Shown here: one piece after another, positions 14,316-22,298 of the stretch | Numbering within the stretch: the first letter of the stretch is position 1 | How the letters are laid out: each line of letters begins with the position of its first letter | Assembly: GCA_937922435.1 (NCBI GenBank) | Contig: CAKZVT010000036.1 | Span: forward strand, 1 to 25,425 | Source of the DNA: an uncultured Prevotella sp. | Lineage (GTDB): Bacteria > Bacteroidota > Bacteroidia > Bacteroidales > Bacteroidaceae | Length of the DNA stretch: 25,425 nt | Direction of reading: 5' to 3' | Notes under the pieces: generated by a model | Databases searched by the model: none | Told to the model about the DNA's origin: nothing | Seen by the model: only the letters and a program-made list of their open reading frames with translations | Translations under genes and position numbers: made by a program

Positions 14316-15627
14316 TTTCATTTCTCATCATCCCGTAAATCCTTAATTTCTTATACAACGTAGGACGGCTGCAACCGAGGAGTTCGGCGGCGTGGCTTAC
14401 GTTGCCGCGACATTCTTCCAATATTGTAGTTATCCGCCTTTTCTCATCTTCGTTCCCTATCAACTTCAGGCTTGAAGCTGGACAGGCGCACAGTTCCCCA
14501 TCAAGGCCGAGGCTCTCGGCTGACAGCAGTCCACCTTCGGCAAGCAGCACGCCGCGCCTCACCCTGTTGGCAAGCTCGCGGATGTTGCCCGGCCACTGCC
14601 ACGAAAGCAACGCCATCTTGGCACCCTCAGTAAAACCGGCGCAGCCAAGACGCATCTCCGCTGAATACTTATCAAGGAAGAATTCCGCCAGCGAGAGGAC
14701 GTCCTCCGGGCATTCCGCCAACGACGGTTGACAGATTTCAAACTCGCAGAGGCGGTGGTACAAGTCCTCACGGAAACTGCCACAGCTTATCGCCGAAGCC
14801 ATGTCTGCATTTGTTGCCGACACAACGCGAACGTCGGCCTTGCATGGTTTGCGGCCGCCGACAGGGACGTATTCCCTTTCCTGAAGCACGCGTAGCAGCA
14901 TGGCCTGCACTTCAAGCGACATATTACCTATCTCGTCGAGAAACAGCGTGCCGCCCTGCGCCGCCTTGAAATATCCGTCCTTGTCGCCGTCCGCCCCGGT
15001 GAACGCGCCTTTCACATGGCCGAAGAACACCGAGGCGGCAAGCTCTTTCGGTACGGCACCGCAGTTTACAGCCACGAACGGCTTGCCCTTGCGCAGACTA
15101 TGCCTGTGGACGGTACGTGCTACCGACTCCTTGCCGCTGCCGTTAGGCCCGAGTATCATAACAGACCAGTCTGTACCGGCAACGCGCTGCGCCAGATTTT
15201 CCGCAGCCAATGCTTGCGGACTGCGCCGCCTCAAGAGGCTACGCTCATTGCCAAATGCCCTGCCGTCGTTTCCGAGAATGTTGCCGAGCAGTTCCGCAAG
15301 GCGTTCCTCATGCACGGGTTTGGGCAGATAGTCCTCCGCACCCATCTTCACTGCACGCACTGCGTCAGGCACCGAGGCATAGTCGGTCATCACAACGAAC
15401 GGCACCCCGTGGCGTTCCGCCATGCTCCACTCCAACAGGCTTAGGCCGTTGCCTTTCGGCAGGCGCACGTCGGTAAGTACCATAGAGTAGTCCTTGCGTT
15501 CCATCTTGCGCCTCGCCGCAGGCTCGTGCGTGGCAATATCCGCATCGATACCTACTTTACCAATCCACCGCGAAAGTACCTCGCCCAAGACGATATTATC
15601 TTCAACAATCAATATTTCTCCACTCAT
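14311..15627 (-). CDS. rteB: RteB-like sigma-54-type response regulator
   Basis: A 438-residue NtrC-family regulator. The receiver domain (1-115) has the phospho-acceptor Asp53 (LTDVRLP) and a Lys in LPKPV. The AAA+ domain has Walker A GPNGSGKES (160-168), an intact GAFTGA loop (207-212) and Walker B GGTLFLDEIG (225-234). A Fis-type helix-turn-helix ends the protein (NVSHAAELLGCSRPTLYKKLRI). In CTnDOT, RteB activates rteC, which leads to excision and transfer. Here it is the second gene of an rteA-rteB operon, starting 17 bases after rteA. Its stop lies in a long inverted repeat. No rteC is visible in the window. Confidence 0.88.
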   Translation of the reverse strand: MSGEILIVEDNIVLGEVLSRWIGKVGIDADIATHEPAARRKMERKDYSMVLTDVRLPKGNGLSLLEWSMAERHGVPFVVMTDYASVPDAVRAVKMGAEDYLPKPVHEERLAELLGNILGNDGRAFGNERSLLRRRSPQALAAENLAQRVAGTDWSVMILGPNGSGKESVARTVHRHSLRKGKPFVAVNCGAVPKELAASVFFGHVKGAFTGADGDKDGYFKAAQGGTLFLDEIGNMSLEVQAMLLRVLQEREYVPVGGRKPCKADVRVVSATNADMASAISCGSFREDLYHRLCEFEICQPSLAECPEDVLSLAEFFLDKYSAEMRLGCAGFTEGAKMALLSWQWPGNIRELANRVRRGVLLAEGGLLSAESLGLDGELCACPASSLKLIGNEDEKRRITTILEECRGNVSHAAELLGCSRPTLYKKLRIYGMMRNEK

Positions 15628-15644
15628 TTTTCATTGTTAATTGT

Positions 15645-17945
15645 TCATTTTTCATTTTCAATCAGTGCTTTTACTTCTCCAATAAGACATTCAATTGCGT
15701 AAACCAGCTTTGCTGTCTCATTCCTGATTGACTCGTCATTAACGCTTGCGTCAACGAGAATCTTGCGGAAACTTTCAATCAAGCCATCTGCTCCAAGAAA
15801 GCTCCATGCCGACAACATCCTATGGGTTACGGCGCGCAACGCCTCACGGTCAAGCAAGGCAAGAGCCTTCTCCATGTCTGACTTGTCGGTTTCCGACTGC
15901 CGCAACAGCACCTCCAACATGTGCCGCCTGTCGCCTGTATGTTCCAGCAAACCTTCAAAGTTGAACTTCGGACGTCGGTTTTCACTGCCGACGCACGATG
16001 AAAGAAACGCCGTAAGCCGCTTCATGGAGAATGGCTTGTGCAGGCAACCGCAGAAGCCAGCCTGCAAGTACACGCCAGAATCGCCGTCGCCCCTCGCCGT
16101 CATTACAGCCACGGGCATCGTTCGCGAACAGCCTATGTCGGCAGTCCGCAACAGTTTCAACAATCCGAAACCGTCGGTGTCCGGCATCTGCACGTCAGTC
16201 AGCACTATGTCGTAGTCCGCTTTGCCCAACGCTTCCACCGCCTCGCGTGCGTTACGGCACGCCGTACATTCCACGCCGTTACGTCCGAGCATGTCTTCTA
16301 TGACTTTCAGCAGGATGCAGTCGTCGTCAACAACGAGCACGCGCTTTGGCAACATGGCAAACGCTACGGCATGAACTTCAACTGCCGCAACCTCCTCGTC
16401 CGTCTCAGTCAAAGGCAGTTTCAAGCGGAACATACTCCCTTTACCAAGTTCACTTTCAACGTTTAGACTTCCTCCCAGCGCATTCATCAAGCCTTTTGTT
16501 ATTGCAAGGCCGAGGCCGAAACCGTCTGAGTTCACGTCCTGTGCGGCACGCTCGAACGGACGAAATACGCGTTCAAGCGTTTCTTCATCCATTCCTATGC
16601 CAGTATCACTGATTTCAACAACCAGATTTCCGCCTCCGTAAACGGCCTTGAAGCCGACTATACCTGCATTGGTAAACTTAACGGCGTTCGACAAAATATT
16701 GTCCATGACCTGTTCCAACTTGTCCGCATCGCCTTTCACTGCCACGCCGCAACCCTCGCACTCATATTCAAACATCAACGCCTTGGCGTTGGCCTTACGC
16801 CTGAAGTCATCTGATATTCCGTCAAGCAATGCGTCCAAGCGGAACGGCGTTTCATTCAGCGGCTCGTTCGGCTCGAATGTCTTGTAAACGTCAAGCAGCC
16901 TGTTGGCCAACCTGAGCGCATGGGCGCAAGAGCGGCTTATGTCGTCGAGATAACCGTCCCTTTTCTTCTTTGCCGACGTGGCTGAAGCCAACTCCGCACA
17001 GTTGGCTATGTTGCCGAGCGGCCCGCGTATGTCGTGGCTAACGGTAAGGATAATGTTCTTACGCATCTCAAGCAGCTCCTTGTTCTCGCGTATGATGCCC
17101 TGCAACCTCTCTTTTGCCTTGCGCTCCCTGCGTATGTCACGTCTGATAAATGCGAACAAGGCCACGAGCAAGACTAAGACAAGAATGGAAATCGAGGCCG
17201 ACAGCTTGTACGAGAATGCCTGCACGTCCCTTGTCCGCCGTTCCTTCTCGGCCAGCGATGCCGCCACCTGCCCGTCTATGCGCGCCACGAGCGAGTTGAG
17301 TGCGGCATTCAACTCGGCATTATGCCACCGCATACTGTCCGCGCACGCCTCCAAATATTTTGAATGTTCCCTCAGTTTCGCGGCCGTGTCGTCGCCAAGC
17401 CGCCGCAGGGCTGTTGACCGTTCCACCACCTGCACGGTCTTCTTGCCGCCGAACAGTCCGGCCAGTCCCTTTTTCTTCTTCCTTACAGTGCGCACTCTTA
17501 CAGAGCGTTCCGCAATGGCCGGCAGCCGCGCGGTCACGTCAGCGTCAAAGGTTTCTTTCCGCCTTGCGGCGAGCATAACCGACCGGAGATGCTTCTCCTT
17601 CTCTTCCAACAGGCAGCGGAGCGTGTCAACCAGCATGGGTGAGACGCGCTCACGGCACAGCGGCTTCACGGATACGAGAAAGCTGTCTACGCCGAGCCGG
17701 AGCCTCCTGTATGCCGCATAGTCGCCGTCTTTCCAGAAAACCGCACCCTCGCCGGCCAAGACCAGCGCCACGATTTTCCCATGCACGTCGTTCGACGCTT
17801 CGTAAATCGTGTGCATGTCATCCATCTCGCGTTCTATTTCCTTCACTTTCCTGCGTTCATACAGCAACACTGCGGCAAGGCCGCAAGTCACGGCCAGCAC
17901 CAATGCAAAACCGACAAAAACTTTCAATTGAAGTGGTATGACCAT
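15645..17945 (-). CDS. rteA: RteA-like hybrid sensor histidine kinase
   Basis: A 766-residue membrane hybrid kinase. Transmembrane helices at about 8-28 and 250-270 enclose a periplasmic sensor region that includes a basic, lysine-rich loop (RTVRKKKKGLAGLFGGKK). The HisKA domain has His304 (TVSHDIRGPLGN). The ATPase domain shows the N box NILSNAVKFT, DTGIGM and GFGLGL. A receiver domain carries Asp584 (LTDVQMPDTDG), and a terminal Hpt-like domain carries His708 (AVTHRMLSAWSFLG). This supports a His-Asp-His relay to RteB, encoded 17 bases downstream. In CTnDOT this pair sits behind tetQ and responds to tetracycline through that operon. Here tetQ is absent and the gene has its own candidate promoter (18080-18087), so the inducing signal may differ. 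Confidence 0.88.
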   Translation of the reverse strand: MVIPLQLKVFVGFALVLAVTCGLAAVLLYERRKVKEIEREMDDMHTIYEASNDVHGKIVALVLAGEGAVFWKDGDYAAYRRLRLGVDSFLVSVKPLCRERVSPMLVDTLRCLLEEKEKHLRSVMLAARRKETFDADVTARLPAIAERSVRVRTVRKKKKGLAGLFGGKKTVQVVERSTALRRLGDDTAAKLREHSKYLEACADSMRWHNAELNAALNSLVARIDGQVAASLAEKERRTRDVQAFSYKLSASISILVLVLLVALFAFIRRDIRRERKAKERLQGIIRENKELLEMRKNIILTVSHDIRGPLGNIANCAELASATSAKKKRDGYLDDISRSCAHALRLANRLLDVYKTFEPNEPLNETPFRLDALLDGISDDFRRKANAKALMFEYECEGCGVAVKGDADKLEQVMDNILSNAVKFTNAGIVGFKAVYGGGNLVVEISDTGIGMDEETLERVFRPFERAAQDVNSDGFGLGLAITKGLMNALGGSLNVESELGKGSMFRLKLPLTETDEEVAAVEVHAVAFAMLPKRVLVVDDDCILLKVIEDMLGRNGVECTACRNAREAVEALGKADYDIVLTDVQMPDTDGFGLLKLLRTADIGCSRTMPVAVMTARGDGDSGVYLQAGFCGCLHKPFSMKRLTAFLSSCVGSENRRPKFNFEGLLEHTGDRRHMLEVLLRQSETDKSDMEKALALLDREALRAVTHRMLSAWSFLGADGLIESFRKILVDASVNDESIRNETAKLVYAIECLIGEVKALIENEK

Positions 17946-18079
17946 TTATTCTTGATATGGGTTTTAATGAGATAAATACTAAAATCATCAATCCGTCACT
18001 AATGGATTGAAACAACGAGGTAAACCATCATCGACGGACAAACATTGTTACGATTCCCGACAACAGATAAAACAAGTTG

Positions 18080-18087
18080 CAAAAATA
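18080..18087 (-). promoter_or_regulatory. Candidate rteA promoter (-7 element)
   Basis: TATTTTTG reading leftwards fits TAnnTTTG and leaves a leader of about 130 bases before the rteA ATG at 17945. A TTTG lies 14 bases further upstream, which is closer than the usual spacing, so the assignment is tentative. Confidence 0.45.
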
Positions 18088-18421
18088 GTCCATTGCACAG
18101 ACAAACTTGCATAATGCGAGAGATTGCCTTCTAATTATAACTTTTTTAAACATATTCAGTTATATTTATGCAAGATATTTATTAAAAACCACCAAAAGGA
18201 TATCAAGATGAAACAAGTGAGATCTTACTGCCGACATCCTGCAAAAGACAGCATTACGTGGGCGACGATTTATGTAATCTTATAATTATCTGATATTAAT
18301 TAGTATGCAGTAGGGGGCTTCCATAAAAAGTGAAATAAGAGCTTAACCATATACGCTTACATAATAAGTCAAATTGCTTATGTTTGACTATAATAAGCTA
18401 TTTAACTTATAAATCCTTTGA

Positions 18422-18595
18422 CTGATAGGACAATGTGAAGCTGTGGGGTTTATTATAGCGGCGAAATCTTTACTCCGCTTTAAAGAAACAGATACAGCTA
18501 AAACGGAATATGTGCTGGTGGGGACACTGCTAAGCTTTGGAATAGCAACGTTGTTCGGTCTAATAGTAAAACAACTATCATATCGGCTTTTTTAA
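18422..18595 (+). pseudogene. C-terminal fragment of a DUF3307-like membrane protein
   Basis: A stop-free stretch of 57 codons reads LIGQCEAVGFIIAAKS, then a RFKETDTAKTEYVLVGTLLS segment and GIATLFGLIVKQL. This matches the two C-terminal membrane helices of DUF3307 proteins, often paired with SatD-like proteins. A stop codon lies directly before it and no start codon is present, so only the tail of a former gene remains. Confidence 0.65.
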
Positions 18596-18603
18596 TAAAA
18601 ACA

Positions 18604-18713
18604 TTTATGAATGTCCGCAATCAGCCTATAGCTCGTGACACAGGCATTGCATTTGTTGTAGGGACGCAAAATTTTGCACCTCTACATTGTGGGTGATTGC
18701 AGACATTCATAAA
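18604..18713. repeat. 110-bp MITE- or REP-like palindromic element
   Basis: The ends TTTATGAATGTCCGCAATCA (from 18604) and its complement (18691-18713) pair over 23 bases with two mismatches. Inside lies a second palindrome (18657-18686) of the type TGTAGGGACGCAAAATTTTGC, a dispersed extragenic repeat I associate with Bacteroidota genomes. The whole stretch could fold into a long hairpin. Confidence 0.7.
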
Positions 18714-18949
18714 AAGTTATCATGGACTGCGTATTACCAGCAATCTTTTCAAGAAAAATTCGATACACAAATAGGAATCTGTTAGAAACAAGCTATTTAT
18801 AAGCTTTTCTCAAAGAGTGAGGTAATGACTTGGCAACGGTTGCTAATTCTGTGATATGCGGTGTATTTCCACCTAAAAACTCTCGCCGACTGCAAAAATA
18901 CAAAAAAAGAGGATAGGAGTGCAAGTCTTATAAAGTTTTTTCTTGCTTT

Positions 18950-19849
18950 TCATTCGTATATTCCATTTTGGTAGTCCGTGATATATTGCGTAAACGTCTT
19001 TCCCGTCTGTTGCTTGAAGAAGCGCATCAGATGGCTGGGGTCGGAAAAGTGGAACTCGTCCGCCAACTGGCTCACGTTGCGGTCGGAGAACAACAGCTCG
19101 TTTTTCAATTCCTCCAACAAGCGTTGTTTGAGCAGATGGGTGGCGGACACGCCGAACTGCGCCACGACGGAGTTGTTCAGCGTGATGCGACTCACACGGA
19201 GCATATCGGCATATTCCTGAACACGCTGCACGGTGCGGATATGCTTTTCGAGCAAGTCCTTGAACTGGAATGCATAATTGTTCTTCGGCACTTCGACCGG
19301 CAGACGGTAAGTTTTGGCGTATGCCCGGTTGATAACCACCAACAGATAGTAAAGCACAGATACGATAAGGTTGTAAGTGTCTGCCACAGGATGCAGCAGC
19401 TCCTGTTTTATCTTCCCCAAGAGGCGCATATATTCCGCCAGTTCTTCCGGCTCGGCAAACAAGTAGGGCGGTGTATCAGTCTGATAATAATACAACAGCC
19501 GATATACGAAGAACTTGTCAGCAATGAACGTGCGCATAAAGTCTTCGCGGAAAATAAGAAAAGTGTAATCCAGTTCTACCTCGTTCACGTGCCATTCCTG
19601 TTGCTGGTGCGGCGACAAAAGCAGCACCATACCATCCCGTAACTTCACTTTTCGGAAGTTCAGCAACAAATATCCATTGGCGCGGCGAAAGAAATAGAAA
19701 CTGAAAAAATCCGTCTTGAACGTCCGGTGCTCGGTCAAGACACCACAGATGTCCTTGCTCTCGCCTGTGTTGATGTAGAAGTCCACGCCGCAACGTGTCT
19801 TGCTGAACGGGACGCTGACCAGTCTTTCGGGGTTGGTTATCGTTTTCAT
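18950..19849 (-). CDS. AraC-family transcriptional regulator
   Basis: A protein of about 299 residues with an N-terminal cupin-like ligand-binding half (DFFSFYFFRRANGYLLLNF... LLLSPHQQQEWHV). The C-terminal AraC/XylS domain has two helix-turn-helices: EYADMLRVSRITLNNSVVAQ and, more clearly, NVSQLADEFHFSDPSHLMRF followed by FKQQTGKTFTQY. The ATG at 19849 (MKTITNPERL) is chosen because a TATATTTG promoter element (19872-19879) lies between it and an upstream in-frame ATG. It is divergent from the MBL-fold/radical SAM operon across a short intergenic region and is the obvious candidate to control it. Confidence 0.85.
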   Translation of the reverse strand: MKTITNPERLVSVPFSKTRCGVDFYINTGESKDICGVLTEHRTFKTDFFSFYFFRRANGYLLLNFRKVKLRDGMVLLLSPHQQQEWHVNEVELDYTFLIFREDFMRTFIADKFFVYRLLYYYQTDTPPYLFAEPEELAEYMRLLGKIKQELLHPVADTYNLIVSVLYYLLVVINRAYAKTYRLPVEVPKNNYAFQFKDLLEKHIRTVQRVQEYADMLRVSRITLNNSVVAQFGVSATHLLKQRLLEELKNELLFSDRNVSQLADEFHFSDPSHLMRFFKQQTGKTFTQYITDYQNGIYE

Positions 19850-19871
19850 CGCTCTTGTTCTTTGCTTTCTG

Positions 19872-19879
19872 CAAATATA
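19872..19879 (-). promoter_or_regulatory. Promoter (-7 element) of the AraC-family gene
   Basis: TATATTTG reading leftwards fits TAnnTTTG exactly, 22 bases before the chosen ATG. Confidence 0.55.
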
Positions 19880-19917
19880 CATCATTCTTTTATCAAAATG
19901 GCATATATTTCTCTTTT

Positions 19918-19955
19918 TAAGGCATAGAGGCATCAGGGGAATCTTCCGAACTTTG
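19918..19955 (+). promoter_or_regulatory. Weak promoter of the MBL/rSAM operon with possible AraC site
   Basis: GAACTTTG (19948-19955) lacks the TA of the -7 consensus. Just upstream, GGCATAGAGGCATCAGGGG contains a short direct repeat of GGCAT. A weak core promoter next to direct repeats suggests that the divergent AraC-type protein acts as an activator; this is inference. Confidence 0.35.
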
Positions 19956-19984
19956 CACCCGACAAATCATAAAAGCGTAACATT

Positions 19985-20761
19985 ATGAACGAGAAAGCTA
20001 TTATCCGGTTGGTGCGCAGCGCCACCTTGAAAATCAATTATGCAGGACACACCATCCTTGTTGACCCCGTATTTGCCGACAAAGGAACCCTGCAATCCGC
20101 TCTCGGCGTGTATAAAAGTCCGAGGGTGCATCTGGTAATGCCCATCAGCGAAATCACCGAGGGCGTGGATATGGTACTGCTCACACACAACCACATTGAC
20201 CATTATGAACCGAGCGTGAAACAACATTTGCCGAAAGACATCCCTTTCTACACCCAGCCGCAAGACAAGGAAACCCTCGTGCAAGATGGTTTTACAAATG
20301 TAGAAGCAATTGAAAAGAGCAAGACAATAGGCAACCTGACCATCCACCGCACCACGGGTCATCACGGTTTCGGTCAGATAGGCCAGATGATGGGACCCGT
20401 GTCGGGCTATGTGCTGATGGCGGAGGGACTTCCGACCATTTATATAATGGGCGACTGCAAATGGGAACCGTGCATCCTTGAAACCGTGGAAAAATACCGC
20501 CCTGATTATATCGTTGTAAACAGCGGCGGTGCGGTGTTCCCCGAATTTTCCAAGACAGACGGCTGCATCATCCCCGACGAACAGGAAGTGATGGCGATGC
20601 TCGACACGCTCCCCGCACAAATCAAACTGATAGCCGTACACATGGATGCTATTGACCATTGCCAGACAACACGCGAAATCCTGCGAAACGAAGCCCGCCA
20701 CCACGGAGTGGATATGAACCGACTGATTATGCCGGGAGATGGGGAGAGCATTACGTTATGA
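19985..20761 (+). CDS. MBL-fold metal-dependent hydrolase (UlaG-like)
   Basis: A 258-residue metallo-beta-lactamase-fold protein. The metal-binding signature HNHIDH is at residues 68-73, with further candidate ligands in TTGHHGFG (near 118-124), YIMGDCKWE and VHMDAIDH. The opening (IRLVRSATLKINYAGHTILVDPVF) is typical of the UlaG/RomA-like branch, which acts on phosphate esters or lactones. No signal peptide is present, so it should be cytoplasmic. Its stop codon overlaps the start of the next gene by ATGA, which ties it functionally to the two radical SAM proteins. Substrate is unknown. Confidence 0.85.
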   Translation: MNEKAIIRLVRSATLKINYAGHTILVDPVFADKGTLQSALGVYKSPRVHLVMPISEITEGVDMVLLTHNHIDHYEPSVKQHLPKDIPFYTQPQDKETLVQDGFTNVEAIEKSKTIGNLTIHRTTGHHGFGQIGQMMGPVSGYVLMAEGLPTIYIMGDCKWEPCILETVEKYRPDYIVVNSGGAVFPEFSKTDGCIIPDEQEVMAMLDTLPAQIKLIAVHMDAIDHCQTTREILRNEARHHGVDMNRLIMPGDGESITL

Positions 20762-21426
20762 GTGTTTGCATCAAATCGCTGATAAAGAATATGAACATAG
20801 TGATAGGCTGCTCAATAGGGTGCAGCTACTGCTATGCCCGTAATAACTGTCGCCGCTTCCATATCACGGACGATTTTTCTGTACCCGAATATATGGGGCG
20901 CAAGCTACACATCATCGACACTCCAAAACCTCACGTATGGCTGATGACCGGAATGAGCGACTTCTCCGATTGGAAGCCTGAATGGAACGCGGAGATTTTC
21001 GGAAGAATGAAAAGCAATCCGCAACACGCTTATATCTTTCTTACGAAACGTCCGGATAAGGTCTGTTTTTCTACGGATGACGAAAATGTCTGGATGGGCG
21101 TGACCGTCACGCGCAGTTCCGAGAAAAAAAGGTTAGAAGATTTGAAAAGAAATATCAAGGCCAAACATTACCACGTCACCTTTGAACCTATCTTTGACGA
21201 AATCGGAGAGATAGACTTCGCGGGTATCGATTGGGTTGTCATAGGCACGGAAACGGGACATCGGAAAGGCAAAGTGGATTCCCGTCTCGAATGGGTGCTT
21301 CACATTGCCGACCAAGCCAAAGCGCAAGGAATCCCCGTATTTATGAAAGAGGATTTGCTGCTTATAATGGGTGAAGAAAGGATGATTCAGGAACTGCTGG
21401 AACAATTTATCAAACGCATACAATGA
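20758..21426 (+). CDS. Radical SAM mobile pair protein A (DUF5131-like)
   Basis: A 222-residue radical SAM protein with the iron-sulfur motif C18-x3-C22-x2-C25 (CSIGCSYC) followed by YARNNCRRF. The remainder (WLMTGMSDFSDWKPEW, HAYIFLTKRPDK, WMGVTVT, HYHVTFEPIFDEIG, VVIGTETGHRKGKV, MKEDL) matches my recall of the family NCBI labels 'radical SAM mobile pair protein A', related to DUF5131/Gp37-type proteins. The reaction is unknown; the motif implies S-adenosylmethionine cleavage to a 5'-deoxyadenosyl radical. The start at 20758 is supported by the ATGA overlap; ATG 20791 (MNIVIGC) is an alternative. The gene overlaps partner B by ATGA at 21423-21426. Confidence 0.85.
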   Translation: MSVCIKSLIKNMNIVIGCSIGCSYCYARNNCRRFHITDDFSVPEYMGRKLHIIDTPKPHVWLMTGMSDFSDWKPEWNAEIFGRMKSNPQHAYIFLTKRPDKVCFSTDDENVWMGVTVTRSSEKKRLEDLKRNIKAKHYHVTFEPIFDEIGEIDFAGIDWVVIGTETGHRKGKVDSRLEWVLHIADQAKAQGIPVFMKEDLLLIMGEERMIQELLEQFIKRIQ

Positions 21427-22298
21427 ATACTGAAACAATCAAGGAAATAGACGTACAGAGCGTTATGACCAAATCCGCACTGCCAGTCGGAGGATATTCG
21501 GTCAATCCTTACGTGGGATGCCCTCACGCCTGCAAGTATTGCTACGCATCGTTTATGAAACGCTTCACCGGGCATACAGAACCGTGGGGCGCGTTTCTGG
21601 ACGTGAAGAACTGGAAACCGATAGCCAATCCGCACAAATATGACGGTGAGCGCATCGTGATAGGTTCCGTGACGGACGGTTACAACCCCTATGAGGAACA
21701 ATTCCGCCGTACCCGCAGGCTGCTCGAAGAACTGCGCGGAAGCAACGCCGAGATTATGGTATGTACGAAGTCCGACCTCGTCCTTCGCGACCTCGACCTG
21801 TTGAAACGTTTTCCCAAAGTAACAGTGTCTTGGTCAATCAATACGCTTAACGAACAGTTTCGTGCGGATATGGACAACGCCGTGAGCATAGAACGCCGCC
21901 TGAAAGCAATGCGCCAAGTCTATGAGGCAGGCATCCGTACCGTGTGTTTCGTTTCGCCCATATTTCCGGGAATAACCGATGTAAAGACGATTATCAAGGA
22001 AGTGAAAGGATATGCCGATTTGATATGGCTCGAAAACCTGAACCTGCGCGGACAATTCAAAGGAGAGATAATGGCATATATCCGTGAGAAGCATCCCGAA
22101 CTCTTCCCATTATACGATGAGATTTACAACAAGAAAAGGCTTGATTACTGGCAGGCATTGGAACAGGACATATCCCAATATGCACAGACGCAAGGATTTC
22201 CCTATCGGGTGAACGATTTGCCTTACGGACGCTCGGAAAAAGGAAAGCCTGTCATCGTAAATTATTTCTATCACGAAAAAATCAGGCTCAAAAAATAA
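21423..22298 (+). CDS. Radical SAM mobile pair protein B (SplB-like)
   Basis: A 291-residue radical SAM protein with C33-x3-C37-x2-C40 (CPHACKYC). The preceding NPYVGC and following YASFMKRF are typical of spore-photoproduct-lyase-like Rv2578c/COG1533 enzymes. The barrel continues with IVIGSVTDGYNPYEE, an IMVCTKSDLVLRDLDLL block, VSWSINTLNE and VCFVSPIFPGITD. It matches 'radical SAM mobile pair protein B', which always accompanies protein A. The COG1533 relation suggests action on nucleic acid or a large substrate, but no substrate is established. The gene is the last of the ATGA-coupled operon. Confidence 0.85.
   Translation: MNTETIKEIDVQSVMTKSALPVGGYSVNPYVGCPHACKYCYASFMKRFTGHTEPWGAFLDVKNWKPIANPHKYDGERIVIGSVTDGYNPYEEQFRRTRRLLEELRGSNAEIMVCTKSDLVLRDLDLLKRFPKVTVSWSINTLNEQFRADMDNAVSIERRLKAMRQVYEAGIRTVCFVSPIFPGITDVKTIIKEVKGYADLIWLENLNLRGQFKGEIMAYIREKHPELFPLYDEIYNKKRLDYWQALEQDISQYAQTQGFPYRVNDLPYGRSEKGKPVIVNYFYHEKIRLKK

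Larger units (their letters stand above)
17946..18949. other. AT-rich decayed spacer upstream of rteA
   Basis: About 1 kb with no intact gene, at the place where CTnDOT carries tetQ. It holds the rteA promoter region, a C-terminal fragment of a DUF3307-like gene (18422-18595), a 110-base near-palindrome (18604-18713) and a short open frame reading leftwards (about 18793-18886, ending ELATVAKSLPHSLRKAYK). The last lacks a start codon; it may be a gene tail, but I do not recognise it. The region looks like scar tissue from gene loss and insertion. Confidence 0.6.

Noticed and set aside
17946..18949. Remnant of tetQ upstream of rteA
   Set aside because: No stretch resembles a ribosomal protection GTPase. 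The recognisable pieces are a DUF3307 tail and palindromic repeats.
19967..20704. Long minus-strand open frame opposite the MBL-fold gene
   Set aside because: It is a reverse-frame shadow of a gene with clear metal-binding motifs and has no recognisable domain.
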